Shown here: positions 25,209 through 33,934 of the stretch, in pieces
Layout: each line of letters opens with the position of its first letter
Position numbering within the stretch: position 1 is the stretch's first letter
DNA from: UBA1494_A sp963973975
GTDB lineage: Bacteria; Bacteroidota; Bacteroidia; Flavobacteriales_E; Vicingaceae
Direction: 5' to 3'
Assembly (NCBI GenBank): GCA_963973975.1
Contig: CAXBCF010000001.1
Location: 124,001 to 188,000, forward strand
DNA length: 64,000 bases
The notes under the pieces: generated by a model
Database searches by the model: none
Seen by the model: the letters and a program-made list of their open reading frames with translations, nothing else
What the model was told of the DNA's origin: nothing
Position numbers and translations under genes: made by a program

Positions 25209-25996
25209 TTCATTAGTTTTTTCACGAATTTCTTAATCATTCTAATGCTCTTGTCTGGTTCTTCCAGATAAATCATGTGACTGGAATTTTCGAACAGTAC
25301 TCCGCTTCCACTTTCACTCATGTTCATTTCCTTTTCTTGTTGCTTGTTATCCAAAACTGCATCGTACAAACCAATCAAATACAGGTATGGAAAGGGTGAA
25401 AAATGTAGCACGATTTCCCGTTCCTTTCTCTTTTTCATTCCTTCAATGGTAGCGGCAATTCCTTTGGCAGAGCATTGAGTAGCTGCTTTTAAGTATTGTT
25501 TTATTTTCCAATGGGTCGTTCTAGTTTTGTAGGTAAAAAAATTCGGAACCAATAATTTCAAGGCTTTTTCGCGGTCTTGTTTTAGAAGTTCAAGCAATTG
25601 ATTTCTCGACTTTTTTTTGGCATTGCTGTCCCCCTGAGCTGTGGAGTTAATCATTATTAAACCACTTACAGAATCGGGATATTTCTCAGCAAAAGCTAAA
25701 GCCACATAGCCTCCTAAGGAATGCCCAACTAAAACTACTTTGCGAATTTTTAAGTGATTTAAGACAGCTTTTACTGCATCACCCATCAATTCCATGGAAT
25801 GGATGTAGCCAAACGTATCGGAAGCTCCATGCCCCGGCAAGTCAATGCAAATTACCCTAAAAGATTGCTTTAATGCAGCAACATGTGTTTTCCACAGCGA
25901 TTTATTTCCCAAAAAACCGTGAATCAGAACAATTGCTCTCCCTTTTCCACGATCTGAATAGGAAATTTTTCCCTTTCTAAAATCTAATAGATGCAT
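25205..25996 (-). CDS. Alpha/beta-fold hydrolase
   Basis: A 263-residue alpha/beta hydrolase. The oxyanion-hole motif is VLIHGFLGNKSLW near residue 23, the nucleophile elbow is VGHSLGGYVALAF (catalytic Ser near residue 93), the acid is probably in LIGLYDAVL, and the catalytic His is in SSHMIYLEEPD. The cap is short and basic (KKKSRNQLLELL). The family covers esterases, lipases and C-C hydrolases, so the substrate is unknown. It lies 2 bp downstream of pepP on the same strand and is probably co-transcribed with it. Confidence 0.88.
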   Translation of the reverse strand: MHLLDFRKGKISYSDRGKGRAIVLIHGFLGNKSLWKTHVAALKQSFRVICIDLPGHGASDTFGYIHSMELMGDAVKAVLNHLKIRKVVLVGHSLGGYVALAFAEKYPDSVSGLIMINSTAQGDSNAKKKSRNQLLELLKQDREKALKLLVPNFFTYKTRTTHWKIKQYLKAATQCSAKGIAATIEGMKKRKEREIVLHFSPFPYLYLIGLYDAVLDNKQQEKEMNMSESGSGVLFENSSHMIYLEEPDKSIRMIKKFVKKLMN

Positions 25997-25998
25997 TT

Positions 25999-27288
25999 TT
26001 AAGCATTCATGGCTGCTTCAATTTCATCAATTTCGATTGGAATATGTCCCATCAAATCTTGATAACCATCGGCTGTAATCAGAATATCATTCTCCAATCG
26101 AATTCCCATGTTTTCTTCCCGAATGTAAATTCCAGGTTCAACAGTAAAAACCATTCCTTCTTTAATTTTGCCAGTCCATGAACCTACATCGTGAACATCT
26201 AAGCCAATGTAATGAGAAGTTCCGTGCATAAAATATTTTTTATATGCCGGCCAGTCAGGATTTTGATTTTTCACCTCTTCACTTGAAATCAAGCCGAGTT
26301 TTAACAACTCTTCTGTCATTCTTTCTCCCACTTTTTGATGGTATTCTGGTAATGTAATTCCAGGACGCAAAATGGTGTAGCAGTAGTTCATCACATTTAA
26401 AACCGCTTGATACACTTCTTTTTGACGAGGAGTAAATTTTCCATTCACTGGAATTGTTCTTGTCAAATCTGAAGCATAGTTGGCATATTCAGCCCCAAAA
26501 TCCATTAAAATTAAATCTCCATCCTTGCATTCTTGGTTATTCTCAATGTAATGTAATACACACGCATTAAATCCTGATGCGATAATTGGAGTATAGGCAA
26601 AGCCTCTAGATCTATTTCTGAGAAATTCATGCATGATTTCAGCTTCAATTTCGTATTCCATCACTCCAGGTTGAATGAATTTTAAAATACGATCAACAGC
26701 TTTACCTGTGATGTTACAAGCTTTCTGCATCAATTCAATTTCTTCTGGCTCTTTCACAGCTCTTAAGTTGTGCATGATTGGTGCAGCCCTTTTGTATTCG
26801 TGAATCGGATATTTTTCTTTGCACCATTCGTTAAATCGATCTGTTCTTGTTTCAACAGTTGTATCCGCTCTCAAATGTTCATTGTCATTCAAATAAATGC
26901 TATCCGCCTCGTAAACAATGGCATTAAATACCTTTTCAAACTCTTTCAACCAATAAACGGTCTTTATTCCCGAAGCTTTTTCAGCAGCTTCTTTGGTCAA
27001 TTTTTCCCCTTCCCAAATGGCAATTTCATCGTTGGTTTCTTTTAAAAATAAAACTTCTCTGTGCTTTGCTTGAGGAGAATCTGGGAATAATAATAAAATC
27101 GATTCTTCTTGATCAACACCACTAAGGTAAAGCAAATCATTGTTTTGTCTGAATTGCATTGTACCATCAGCATTGGTTGGCATAATATCGTTCGAACAAA
27201 AAACAGCCAAGGCTTTTGGCTTCATTTCGGCACTAAACTTTGCTCTGTTTTTGATAAATAAATTGTAATCAATGGGTAAATATTTCAT
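25999..27288 (-). CDS. pepP: Xaa-Pro aminopeptidase (aminopeptidase P)
   Basis: A 429-residue M24B metallopeptidase that removes N-terminal residues before proline. The N-terminal domain (~1-175) carries NNDLLYLSGVDQEESILLL. The pita-bread domain has the metal ligands in LILMDFGAEYANYASDLTRT (two Asp), the His in HGTSHYIGLDVHDVG, and the Glu residues in TVEPGIYI and IRLENDILIT. The ATG at 27288 (MKYLPIDYN) is chosen over an in-frame TTG at 27309 because a full promoter at 27307-27337 overlaps that upstream position. The alpha/beta hydrolase gene follows within 2 bp. Confidence 0.93.
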   Translation of the reverse strand: MKYLPIDYNLFIKNRAKFSAEMKPKALAVFCSNDIMPTNADGTMQFRQNNDLLYLSGVDQEESILLLFPDSPQAKHREVLFLKETNDEIAIWEGEKLTKEAAEKASGIKTVYWLKEFEKVFNAIVYEADSIYLNDNEHLRADTTVETRTDRFNEWCKEKYPIHEYKRAAPIMHNLRAVKEPEEIELMQKACNITGKAVDRILKFIQPGVMEYEIEAEIMHEFLRNRSRGFAYTPIIASGFNACVLHYIENNQECKDGDLILMDFGAEYANYASDLTRTIPVNGKFTPRQKEVYQAVLNVMNYCYTILRPGITLPEYHQKVGERMTEELLKLGLISSEEVKNQNPDWPAYKKYFMHGTSHYIGLDVHDVGSWTGKIKEGMVFTVEPGIYIREENMGIRLENDILITADGYQDLMGHIPIEIDEIEAAMNA

Positions 27289-27306
27289 AAAATCATAGGT
27301 TTGAAG

Positions 27307-27337
27307 CAAATGTACGAAGTAGAAACTTCTCTCTCAA
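27307..27337 (-). promoter_or_regulatory. Bacteroidota promoter for pepP
   Basis: On the minus strand, TTG (27337-27335) is followed after 20 bases by TACATTTG (27314-27307), an exact -7 box. Predicted transcription start is near 27303, leaving a leader of about 15 bases before the ATG at 27288. Confidence 0.6.
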
Positions 27338-27453
27338 AATCGCGTTAAATTCATTCATTAAAAAACTAAAATCAGTTTTATTGGTTTATGAAATAAAAGC
27401 ATAACCACACTTATTAAGAATGCTTCTAAATAGTTTCTAGCCAATTGAGCTTG

Positions 27454-27484
27454 TTGTTTAAGAATATTTCTAGGACTAATTTTG
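27454..27484 (+). promoter_or_regulatory. Bacteroidota promoter for sdhCAB
   Basis: TTG at 27454-27456 and TAATTTTG at 27477-27484 are 20 bases apart, matching TTG-N17-23-TAnnTTTG. The sdhC ATG is at 27515, giving a leader of about 27 bases. No other strong box lies in the 205-base gap between pepP and sdhC. Confidence 0.55.
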
Positions 27485-27514
27485 AACTTCAAAAAACGCT
27501 AAAATTTTAACCCT

Positions 27515-28291
27515 ATGAGCGAGTCAAAAGGATTATTAAAATCACATTTAGTAAAAAAATACTGGATGGCCTTTACAGGGCTTTTTCTTTGTCTTTTCTT
27601 GCTTGGACACTTAGCCGGCAACCTTCAACTTTTTTTAGGAGGCTATGAAGGACAGCTTCAATTTAACGAGTATGCTGTTTTTATGTCAACAAATCCTGCT
27701 GTAAAGATTTTATCGTATGTGACGTACATCAGCATTTTATTTCACGCAATTGACGGTATTATTATCTCTATTGCCAATAGAAAAGCAAGACCAAAAGGCT
27801 ATGAATACAGCAAGCCTTCAGCAAATTCAATTTGGTCATCTCGCAACATGGGAATTTTAGGAACAGTTATTTTTGTTTACATCGTGGTTCACATGCAAAA
27901 CTTTTGGTACGAATACAAATTTGGAGAAGTACCCTTCATGTCGAGTGAAACTGGAGAGCCACTTTTGCAAGACGGCACTATTGTGACAGGAGGAAATGTT
28001 GAAAATGGCAACGTTGTTTTCAATGGTGAAATTATGGGAGCTGCAATGGGCGATTTACACACTGTAGTCATTGATGGTTTCAAAAACCCACTTCTTGTTG
28101 CATTTTATGTATTGGGAATGATTGCAATTGCTTTCCACTTGTTTCACGGATTTCAAAGCAGTTTCCAATCTTTAGGCTTGAGAAACAAAAAATATTCACC
28201 ATTAGTGGTAAAATCGGGATATGCCTTTGCCATTATTATTCCGGCATTATTTGCTGTTATCCCAGTTTATCTTTTTTTAATGGCACAATAA
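27515..28291 (+). CDS. sdhC: Succinate dehydrogenase cytochrome b subunit
   Basis: A 258-residue di-haem b558-type membrane anchor of succinate:quinone oxidoreductase (complex II, class B). Hydrophobic helices are visible near residues 15-33, 63-85, 110-130, 190-212 and 233-255, with probable haem-ligand histidines in FLLGHLAGNLQ, ILFHAIDGI, IVVHMQNFW and IAFHLFHGF. A soluble insert of ~50 residues (GEVPFMSSETGEP onward) lies between helices 3 and 4. It passes electrons from SdhB to menaquinone. It is the first gene of sdhCAB, with its own promoter upstream. Confidence 0.95.
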   Translation: MSESKGLLKSHLVKKYWMAFTGLFLCLFLLGHLAGNLQLFLGGYEGQLQFNEYAVFMSTNPAVKILSYVTYISILFHAIDGIIISIANRKARPKGYEYSKPSANSIWSSRNMGILGTVIFVYIVVHMQNFWYEYKFGEVPFMSSETGEPLLQDGTIVTGGNVENGNVVFNGEIMGAAMGDLHTVVIDGFKNPLLVAFYVLGMIAIAFHLFHGFQSSFQSLGLRNKKYSPLVVKSGYAFAIIIPALFAVIPVYLFLMAQ

Positions 28292-28312
28292 TCTTCACAA
28301 ATACTGAAGCGC

Positions 28313-30319
28313 ATGAGTTTAGATTCTAGAATACCTGAAGGCCCACTTAAAGATAAGTGGTCGAATTATAAAAATAAAATCAACCTTGTTAACCCTGCTA
28401 ACAAGCGAAACATTGATGTGATTGTTGTTGGCACTGGTTTGGCTGGTGGCTCTGCTGCTGCAACTTTAGCAGAATTAGGCTATAACGTAAAAGCATTTTG
28501 TTTTCAAGATTCTCCACGAAGAGCACACTCCATAGCTGCTCAAGGTGGAATCAATGCAGCAAAAAACTACCAAGGTGATGGAGATTCTACTTTCCGCTTA
28601 TTTTATGATACTGTAAAAGGTGGTGACTACCGTTCAAGAGAAGCGAATGTTTATCGCTTAGCTGAAGTTTCGACCAACATTATTGACCAGTGTGTTGCTC
28701 AAGGCGTTCCATTTGCAAGAGATTATGGTGGTTTATTAGACAACCGTTCTTTTGGTGGAGTTTTAGTTTCAAGAACTTTTTACGCAAAAGGACAAACTGG
28801 TCAGCAATTGTTGTTGGGCGCATATTCTGCAATGAACCGACAAATTGCAAAAGGAAAAATTAAAATGTACAATCGTCACGAAATGCTCGATGTAGTAGTT
28901 GTTGACGGAAAAGCAAGAGGAATTATTGCTAGAGACTTAGTGAGTGGAGAAATCGAAAGACATTCTGCTCATGCTGTAGTTTTAGCAACTGGAGGATATG
29001 GAAATGTATTTTTCCTTTCAACCAATGCAATGGGATCGAATGTAACTGCTGCTTGGAAAGCCCATAAAAAAGGTGCTTATTTTGCCAATCCTTGTTACAC
29101 GCAAATTCACCCAACCTGTATTCCAGTTCATGGAACACAGCAATCAAAATTGACTTTAATGTCAGAATCATTGAGAAATGATGGAAGAATTTGGGTTCCT
29201 GCAAAATTAGAAGATGCAAAAGCAATCCGAGAAGGAAAGTTAAAAGCAGTAAGTATTAAAGAAGAAGACAGAGATTATTATTTGGAAAGAAGGTATCCAT
29301 CTTTTGGTAACTTGGTGCCTAGAGATGTTGCTTCAAGAGCGGCAAAAGAGCGTTGTGATGCAGGTTATGGCGTTGTTGCAAATGATACCAATGAAGGCGT
29401 ATTTTTAGATTTTGCTTCTGCTATTTTGCGATATGGAAAAGAAGAAGCTCATGTTAAAGGTCTTACAAATCCTTCGATTGAGGAAATCAAAAATCTAGGA
29501 AAAAAGGTAATTGAATCAAAGTACGGTAATTTGTTTGAAATGTACCAACAAATTACTGCTGAGAATCCATACGAAACACCAATGAAAATATATCCAGCCG
29601 TGCATTATACCATGGGTGGAATTTGGGTTGATTACAACTTAATGACAACCATTCCTGGATTGTACGCTATTGGTGAAGCCAACTTCTCTGATCATGGAGC
29701 GAATAGATTAGGTGCTTCTGCATTGATGCAAGGTTTAGCCGATGGTTATTTTGTATTGCCTTATACAATTGGAGATTATTTAGCTGATGATATCCGAACA
29801 GGAAAAATACCAACAGATTCTCCTGAATTTGAAGCTGCTGAAAAGAAAGTTACCGATGAAATCAATCGTTTACTTCAAAATAAAGGAACAAAAACAGTAG
29901 ATTATTTCCACAAAAAGTTAGGTTTAATTATGTGGAACAAAGTAGGGATGTCTAGAACTACAGAAGGTTTAAAAGCTGCTATCGAAGAAATTGCAGTTCT
30001 ACGAGAAGAATTCTACAAAGAGGTTAAGGTAACTGGCGATGCCAATGAATTGAACAAGGAATTGGAAAAAGCTGGAAGAGTAGCCGATTTCTTAGAACTC
30101 GGAGAATTATTTGCCAGAGATGCACTTGAGAGAGAAGAGTCTTGTGGTGGTCATTTTAGAGAAGAATACAAAACCGAAGAAGGTGAGGCTTTGAGAAGAG
30201 ATGCAGAATTTGCCTACGTTGCTGCATGGCAATACACTGGAAAACCTTCTGAAGCGATTTTACACAAAGAAACATTGAATTTTGAGAATGTTGAATTAAA
30301 AACACGTTCCTATAAATAA
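28313..30319 (+). CDS. sdhA: Succinate dehydrogenase/fumarate reductase flavoprotein subunit
   Basis: A 668-residue catalytic subunit with covalently bound FAD, oxidising succinate to fumarate. The dinucleotide motif is VVGTGLAGGSAAATLAELG near residue 38. The FAD-linking His is in RRAHSIAAQGGINAA. Substrate-binding motifs are THPTCIPVHGTQ-like (IHPTCIPVHGTQ) and HYTMGGIWVD, and GANRLGASALMQGLADG closes the FAD site. The length and C-terminus (REESCGGHFREEY) fit the Bacteroidota/Bacillus class B enzyme. It lies between sdhC (21-bp gap) and sdhB (6-bp gap) in one operon. Confidence 0.97.
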   Translation: MSLDSRIPEGPLKDKWSNYKNKINLVNPANKRNIDVIVVGTGLAGGSAAATLAELGYNVKAFCFQDSPRRAHSIAAQGGINAAKNYQGDGDSTFRLFYDTVKGGDYRSREANVYRLAEVSTNIIDQCVAQGVPFARDYGGLLDNRSFGGVLVSRTFYAKGQTGQQLLLGAYSAMNRQIAKGKIKMYNRHEMLDVVVVDGKARGIIARDLVSGEIERHSAHAVVLATGGYGNVFFLSTNAMGSNVTAAWKAHKKGAYFANPCYTQIHPTCIPVHGTQQSKLTLMSESLRNDGRIWVPAKLEDAKAIREGKLKAVSIKEEDRDYYLERRYPSFGNLVPRDVASRAAKERCDAGYGVVANDTNEGVFLDFASAILRYGKEEAHVKGLTNPSIEEIKNLGKKVIESKYGNLFEMYQQITAENPYETPMKIYPAVHYTMGGIWVDYNLMTTIPGLYAIGEANFSDHGANRLGASALMQGLADGYFVLPYTIGDYLADDIRTGKIPTDSPEFEAAEKKVTDEINRLLQNKGTKTVDYFHKKLGLIMWNKVGMSRTTEGLKAAIEEIAVLREEFYKEVKVTGDANELNKELEKAGRVADFLELGELFARDALEREESCGGHFREEYKTEEGEALRRDAEFAYVAAWQYTGKPSEAILHKETLNFENVELKTRSYK

Positions 30320-30325
30320 GAAACT

Positions 30326-31090
30326 ATGTCAACAGGAAAAGGATTAGACTTAACATTAAAAGTTTGGCGTCAAAAAAACGCTCAAGCTAAAGGAAAACTA
30401 GAGACTTATCAATTAAAAGATATCTCTCCTGACAGCTCATTTTTGGAAATGTTGGACATTCTAAACGATGAATTAGTTCAAAAAGATGACTCTCCGGTAG
30501 AATTTGACCACGATTGTCGCGAAGGTATTTGTGGATCTTGTTCTTTATACATCAACGGTGAGCCTCACGGCCCAGGAAAAAGAATTACTACTTGCCAATT
30601 GCACATGCGTTCTTTTAAAGATGGAGAAACAATTTATGTAGAGCCTTGGAGAGCAGCAGCTTTTCCAATTATAAAAGATTTAGTTGTCGATCGCAGTGCT
30701 TTTGACAGAATTCAGCAAGCTGGTGGATATATTTCAGTAAATACTTCAGGAAATACACAAGATGCTAATGCTATTCCAATCGATAAACACAGTGCAGATG
30801 AAGCTTTTTATTCTGCAACTTGTATCGGTTGTGGAGCATGCGTAGCAGCTTGCAAAAATGCCTCAGCTTCTCTATTTGTTTCAGCTAAAATTTCTCAATA
30901 TGCTTTATTACCTCAAGGTCAAGTTGAGGCAAAAGAACGTGTATTAAACATGGTGAAGCAAGCTGAAAAAGAAGGATTTGGCCCATGCTCCAATACAGGA
31001 GCTTGTGAAGTAGAATGCCCAAAAGGAATTTCCTTAGAAAATATTGCCAGAATGAATCGAGAGTTTCTTTCTGCAAGTCTAACTAAGTAG
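30326..31090 (+). CDS. sdhB: Succinate dehydrogenase/fumarate reductase iron-sulfur subunit
   Basis: A 254-residue electron-transfer subunit. The plant-type [2Fe-2S] site is CREGICGSCSLYING near residue 68. The C-terminal bacterial-ferredoxin part has CIGCGACVAACKN and CSNTGACEVECPKGI for the [4Fe-4S] and [3Fe-4S] clusters. It moves electrons from SdhA FAD to SdhC haem/quinone. It ends the sdhCAB operon; the aminotransferase gene 23 bp downstream is on the same strand and could be read through, since I see no good terminator between them. Confidence 0.97.
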   Translation: MSTGKGLDLTLKVWRQKNAQAKGKLETYQLKDISPDSSFLEMLDILNDELVQKDDSPVEFDHDCREGICGSCSLYINGEPHGPGKRITTCQLHMRSFKDGETIYVEPWRAAAFPIIKDLVVDRSAFDRIQQAGGYISVNTSGNTQDANAIPIDKHSADEAFYSATCIGCGACVAACKNASASLFVSAKISQYALLPQGQVEAKERVLNMVKQAEKEGFGPCSNTGACEVECPKGISLENIARMNREFLSASLTK

Positions 31091-31113
31091 ACTTTCATCA
31101 ATTCAATTGATTT

Positions 31114-32286
31114 ATGTCGCTTTCAACTAAAAGAAAGACAAGTATTTCTATCCATTCCAAATTACCAAAAGTAGGTGACACTATTTTTAGTAAAATGTCT
31201 GCATTGGCGAATGCTGAAAATGCAATTAATCTTTCTCAAGGTTTCCCTGATTTTGAGTGTTCTACAAAATTGATTGAATTGGTAAACCAAGCCATGAGAA
31301 ATGGTCACAATCAATATGCTCCAATGGCTGGGTTAATGTCGTTGAGAGAAAAGATTGCAGAAAAAACGGAGGCTTTGTATACTGGAGTTTATCATCCAGA
31401 AACTGAAATCACCATTACAGCAGGAGCCACCCAAGCTATTTTTACTGCCATTGCAGCAACAGTTAACGAAGGAGATGAAGTGGTTGTTTTCACTCCTGCT
31501 TATGATTGTTACGAGCCAGCTATTGAATTAATTGGAGCCAAGCCTGTGTATGTTCAGTTAAAAGCACCTGATTATCGAATTAATTGGCAGGAAGTGAGGA
31601 AGGTAATCAATCAAAAGACGAAGATGATTATCATCAACAGTCCTCACAATCCAACAGGCAGCATTTTAAATGGTCAAGACCTACAGCAGTTGGAAAAGAT
31701 GTTAGACAATTCTGATATTTTAGTTCTCAGCGATGAAGTTTATGAGCACATTATTTTTGATGGGTATGAGCACCAAAGTGTAGCTCGATTTCCAAACCTT
31801 GCTTCTAGAAGTTTCATCGTCTCCTCTTTTGGAAAAACTTATCATACCACAGGTTGGAAGGTCGGCTATTGCCTAGCGCCCGCTGCGTTAATGAAAGAGT
31901 TTAGAAAAACACATCAATACAACGTTTTTTCGGTTCATACACCAACTCAGCATGCTTATGCATCATTTCTAGATGAAGTGGATGAATACCTCCAACTCAA
32001 ATCATTTTATCAAGAAAAAAGGGATTTCTTTACCAACTTATTAAAAAACAGCAGATTTAAACTCATGCATACAGCAGGAAGTTATTTTCAGTTGTTGGGA
32101 TTTGAAAAAATTTCAAAGGAGAAGGATACAGATTTTGCAGTTCGATTAACAAAAGAACATAAAGTAGCTTCCATTCCTATTTCCGTTTTTTACAATCGCC
32201 CTGTCGACGATTCGGTACTTCGTTTTTGCTTTGCCAAAGAAAATGATACCTTAGAGCGAGCAGCAGAAATTCTCAACAAACTTTAA
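31114..32286 (+). CDS. Class I/II PLP aminotransferase (methionine/kynurenine-type)
   Basis: A 390-residue fold-type I aminotransferase resembling E. coli YbdL methionine transaminase and glutamine transaminase K/kynurenine aminotransferases. Motifs: NLSQGFPDFECS near residue 39, the PLP-stacking Tyr in AYDCYEPAIEL, INSPHNPTGS, SDEVYEHIIFDG, and the Schiff-base lysine in SSFGKTYHTTGWKVGYC (near residue 243). The nitrilase-family gene starts 27 bp downstream. In other organisms such pairs couple transamination from glutamine to omega-amidase removal of the resulting keto-amide. The exact amino donor here is inferred. Confidence 0.88.
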   Translation: MSLSTKRKTSISIHSKLPKVGDTIFSKMSALANAENAINLSQGFPDFECSTKLIELVNQAMRNGHNQYAPMAGLMSLREKIAEKTEALYTGVYHPETEITITAGATQAIFTAIAATVNEGDEVVVFTPAYDCYEPAIELIGAKPVYVQLKAPDYRINWQEVRKVINQKTKMIIINSPHNPTGSILNGQDLQQLEKMLDNSDILVLSDEVYEHIIFDGYEHQSVARFPNLASRSFIVSSFGKTYHTTGWKVGYCLAPAALMKEFRKTHQYNVFSVHTPTQHAYASFLDEVDEYLQLKSFYQEKRDFFTNLLKNSRFKLMHTAGSYFQLLGFEKISKEKDTDFAVRLTKEHKVASIPISVFYNRPVDDSVLRFCFAKENDTLERAAEILNKL

Positions 32287-32304
32287 ATAATAGCGTTTTT
32301 CACT

Positions 32305-32312
32305 TACATTTG
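32305..32312 (+). promoter_or_regulatory. -7 box abutting the nitrilase gene start
   Basis: TACATTTG exactly matches TAnnTTTG and ends only one base before the ATGATG start at 32314. Transcription would begin at or inside the start codons, with the second ATG (32317) exactly five bases from the box end. Confidence 0.4.
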
Positions 32313-32313
32313 A

Positions 32314-33120
32314 ATGATGAGCCAATTAAAAATTAGCCTTATTCAAACCACTCTTTTTTGGGAAAATGCTTCAAAAAATAGAACACATTTTGAATCAAAA
32401 ATCGCGAGTCTTCCTGAAACGGATTTGATTCTGCTCCCTGAAATGTTTAGCACTGGTTTCAGTATGAACATTACTGAAGTCAGTGAGTCAATGAATGGCG
32501 AAACCATTGAATGGATGCAAAAAATGGCAGAAAAAAAGCAAGCAGTTGTCTGTGGAAGTTTAATTATTAAAGAGGGAGATAACTATTTCAATCGCTTGAT
32601 ATGGATGCCTCCAAATGGAAATTTAGTGCATTACGATAAACGTCATTTATTCAGAATGGCTGGCGAAAATGATTATTTCTCAGGTGGGGAAAAAAGAACA
32701 ATTATCGAACTCAAAGGATGGAAAATTTGCCCATTAATTTGTTATGATTTGCGTTTCCCTGTGTGGAGTCGCAATCGCAATCAAACAGATCGTAAAACAT
32801 TTGTTGAACCGGAATACGATTTATTGATTTACATAGCCAATTGGCCACAGCCAAGAGTTGATGCCTGGAAGAAGTTACTCTACGCTCGAGCAATTGAAAA
32901 TCAAGTTTTTGTAGCAGGACTCAATCGAATTGGCACTGATGGAAATGAGGTGCCTTATAGCGGAGGAAGCATGGTGTTAAACGCCAAGGGAGAAGAACTA
33001 TGGACTGCAGCCGACCATCAGGAAGAAATTCAAACTATTCGTTTAGATTTAAAAACCTTAGAAGAATTTCGAAAAAAATTTCCAGTTGGAATGGACGGGG
33101 ACAAGTTTGAATTAAGCTGA
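32314..33120 (+). CDS. Nitrilase-family amidohydrolase (omega-amidase YafV-like)
   Basis: A 268-residue carbon-nitrogen hydrolase. The catalytic triad is visible as Glu in LLPEMFSTGFS (near residue 44), Lys in VHYDKRHLFRMAG, and Cys in CPLICYDLRFPVW. ANWPQPRVDAWKKLLYARA is characteristic of the omega-amidase (Nit2/YafV) branch, which hydrolyses 2-oxoglutaramate and 2-oxosuccinamate. The location behind a glutamine/methionine-type aminotransferase supports that function. Two consecutive ATGs start the gene; the second (32317) fits a leaderless transcript from the -7 box at 32305-32312. Confidence 0.88.
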   Translation: MMSQLKISLIQTTLFWENASKNRTHFESKIASLPETDLILLPEMFSTGFSMNITEVSESMNGETIEWMQKMAEKKQAVVCGSLIIKEGDNYFNRLIWMPPNGNLVHYDKRHLFRMAGENDYFSGGEKRTIIELKGWKICPLICYDLRFPVWSRNRNQTDRKTFVEPEYDLLIYIANWPQPRVDAWKKLLYARAIENQVFVAGLNRIGTDGNEVPYSGGSMVLNAKGEELWTAADHQEEIQTIRLDLKTLEEFRKKFPVGMDGDKFELS

Positions 33121-33121
33121 T

Positions 33122-33934
33122 TTAGATTTTCCCAATTAAGGAAACATATAGACTTGTCAAGTCTTTTTCTGCCCTTCCTGCAATTTCCAAAATCTCTTCT
33201 AAGGAAACAGGCGCTAAATTATCTGGATCGCATTCATCTGTTAAAACTGAAATTGCAACACAAGGTAACCCAATGTGGTTCGCTACAATCACTTCAGGTG
33301 CAGTTGACATTCCAACAGCATCAGAACCAATTATTCGAAGATACCTGTATTCCGCACGAGTTTCTAAGTTAGGCCCAGCTACTGGTGTATAAACTCCCTC
33401 ATGCAAAGTAATTTCCTGTTCCAGAGCAATTTCTCTTAGCAATTGATTCATTTCCTCATTGTAAGGCTTGCTCATATCGGGAAATCTTGGCCCTTGCTCA
33501 TCCAAATTTTTACCTCTAAGCGGATTGTCAGGAATCATGTTAATATGATCATTTATTAGCATCAGTGTACCTTTCTTGAACTTAGGATTTAAGGCTCCTG
33601 CAGCATTTGAAATGAGTAGTTTTTGAATTCCCAATTGCTTCATCACCCTAATTGGGAAAGTGATTTCAGCACCTGAATACCCTTCATAATAATGGAACCT
33701 TCCTTGCATGGCGAGTACTTTTTTACCATTCAAATTTCCATAGATTAATTTCCCGCTGTGCGACTCTACAGTTGAAACTGGGAAATGTGGAATTTTAGAA
33801 TATTCAATTTCTCGCTCAGATTCTATTTTAGTTGCCAAGTTTCCCAAACCTGTGCCTAAAACAATTCCAATAACAGGCTCAGTAACCCCTTGTGATTGAA
33901 TGTATTCAGTAGCTTCCTTGATTTTTTGTATCAT
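33122..33934 (-). CDS. punA: Purine-nucleoside phosphorylase
   Basis: A 270-residue trimeric-type PNP that phosphorolyses (deoxy)inosine and guanosine to base and ribose-1-phosphate. Motifs: GIVLGTGLGNLA with phosphate-binding Ser/Thr, FPVSTVESHSGKL, MQGRFHYYEGY, LLISNAAGALNP and VGMSTAPEVIVANH, then SVLTDECDP. The ATG at 33934 (MIQKIKEA) is preferred to one 16 codons upstream that precedes a lysine/isoleucine-rich, unrelated stretch. Even so, the first 29 bases overlap the end of the glycosyltransferase gene, so the two are probably translationally coupled. Confidence 0.95.
   Translation of the reverse strand: MIQKIKEATEYIQSQGVTEPVIGIVLGTGLGNLATKIESEREIEYSKIPHFPVSTVESHSGKLIYGNLNGKKVLAMQGRFHYYEGYSGAEITFPIRVMKQLGIQKLLISNAAGALNPKFKKGTLMLINDHINMIPDNPLRGKNLDEQGPRFPDMSKPYNEEMNQLLREIALEQEITLHEGVYTPVAGPNLETRAEYRYLRIIGSDAVGMSTAPEVIVANHIGLPCVAISVLTDECDPDNLAPVSLEEILEIAGRAEKDLTSLYVSLIGKI

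Noticed and set aside
31097..31111. Perfect 7-bp palindrome ATCAATT-C-AATTGAT between sdhB and the aminotransferase gene
   Set aside because: It is AT-only in composition apart from two pairs, has a one-base centre and no T-run, so it is neither a credible terminator nor, without further copies, an operator.
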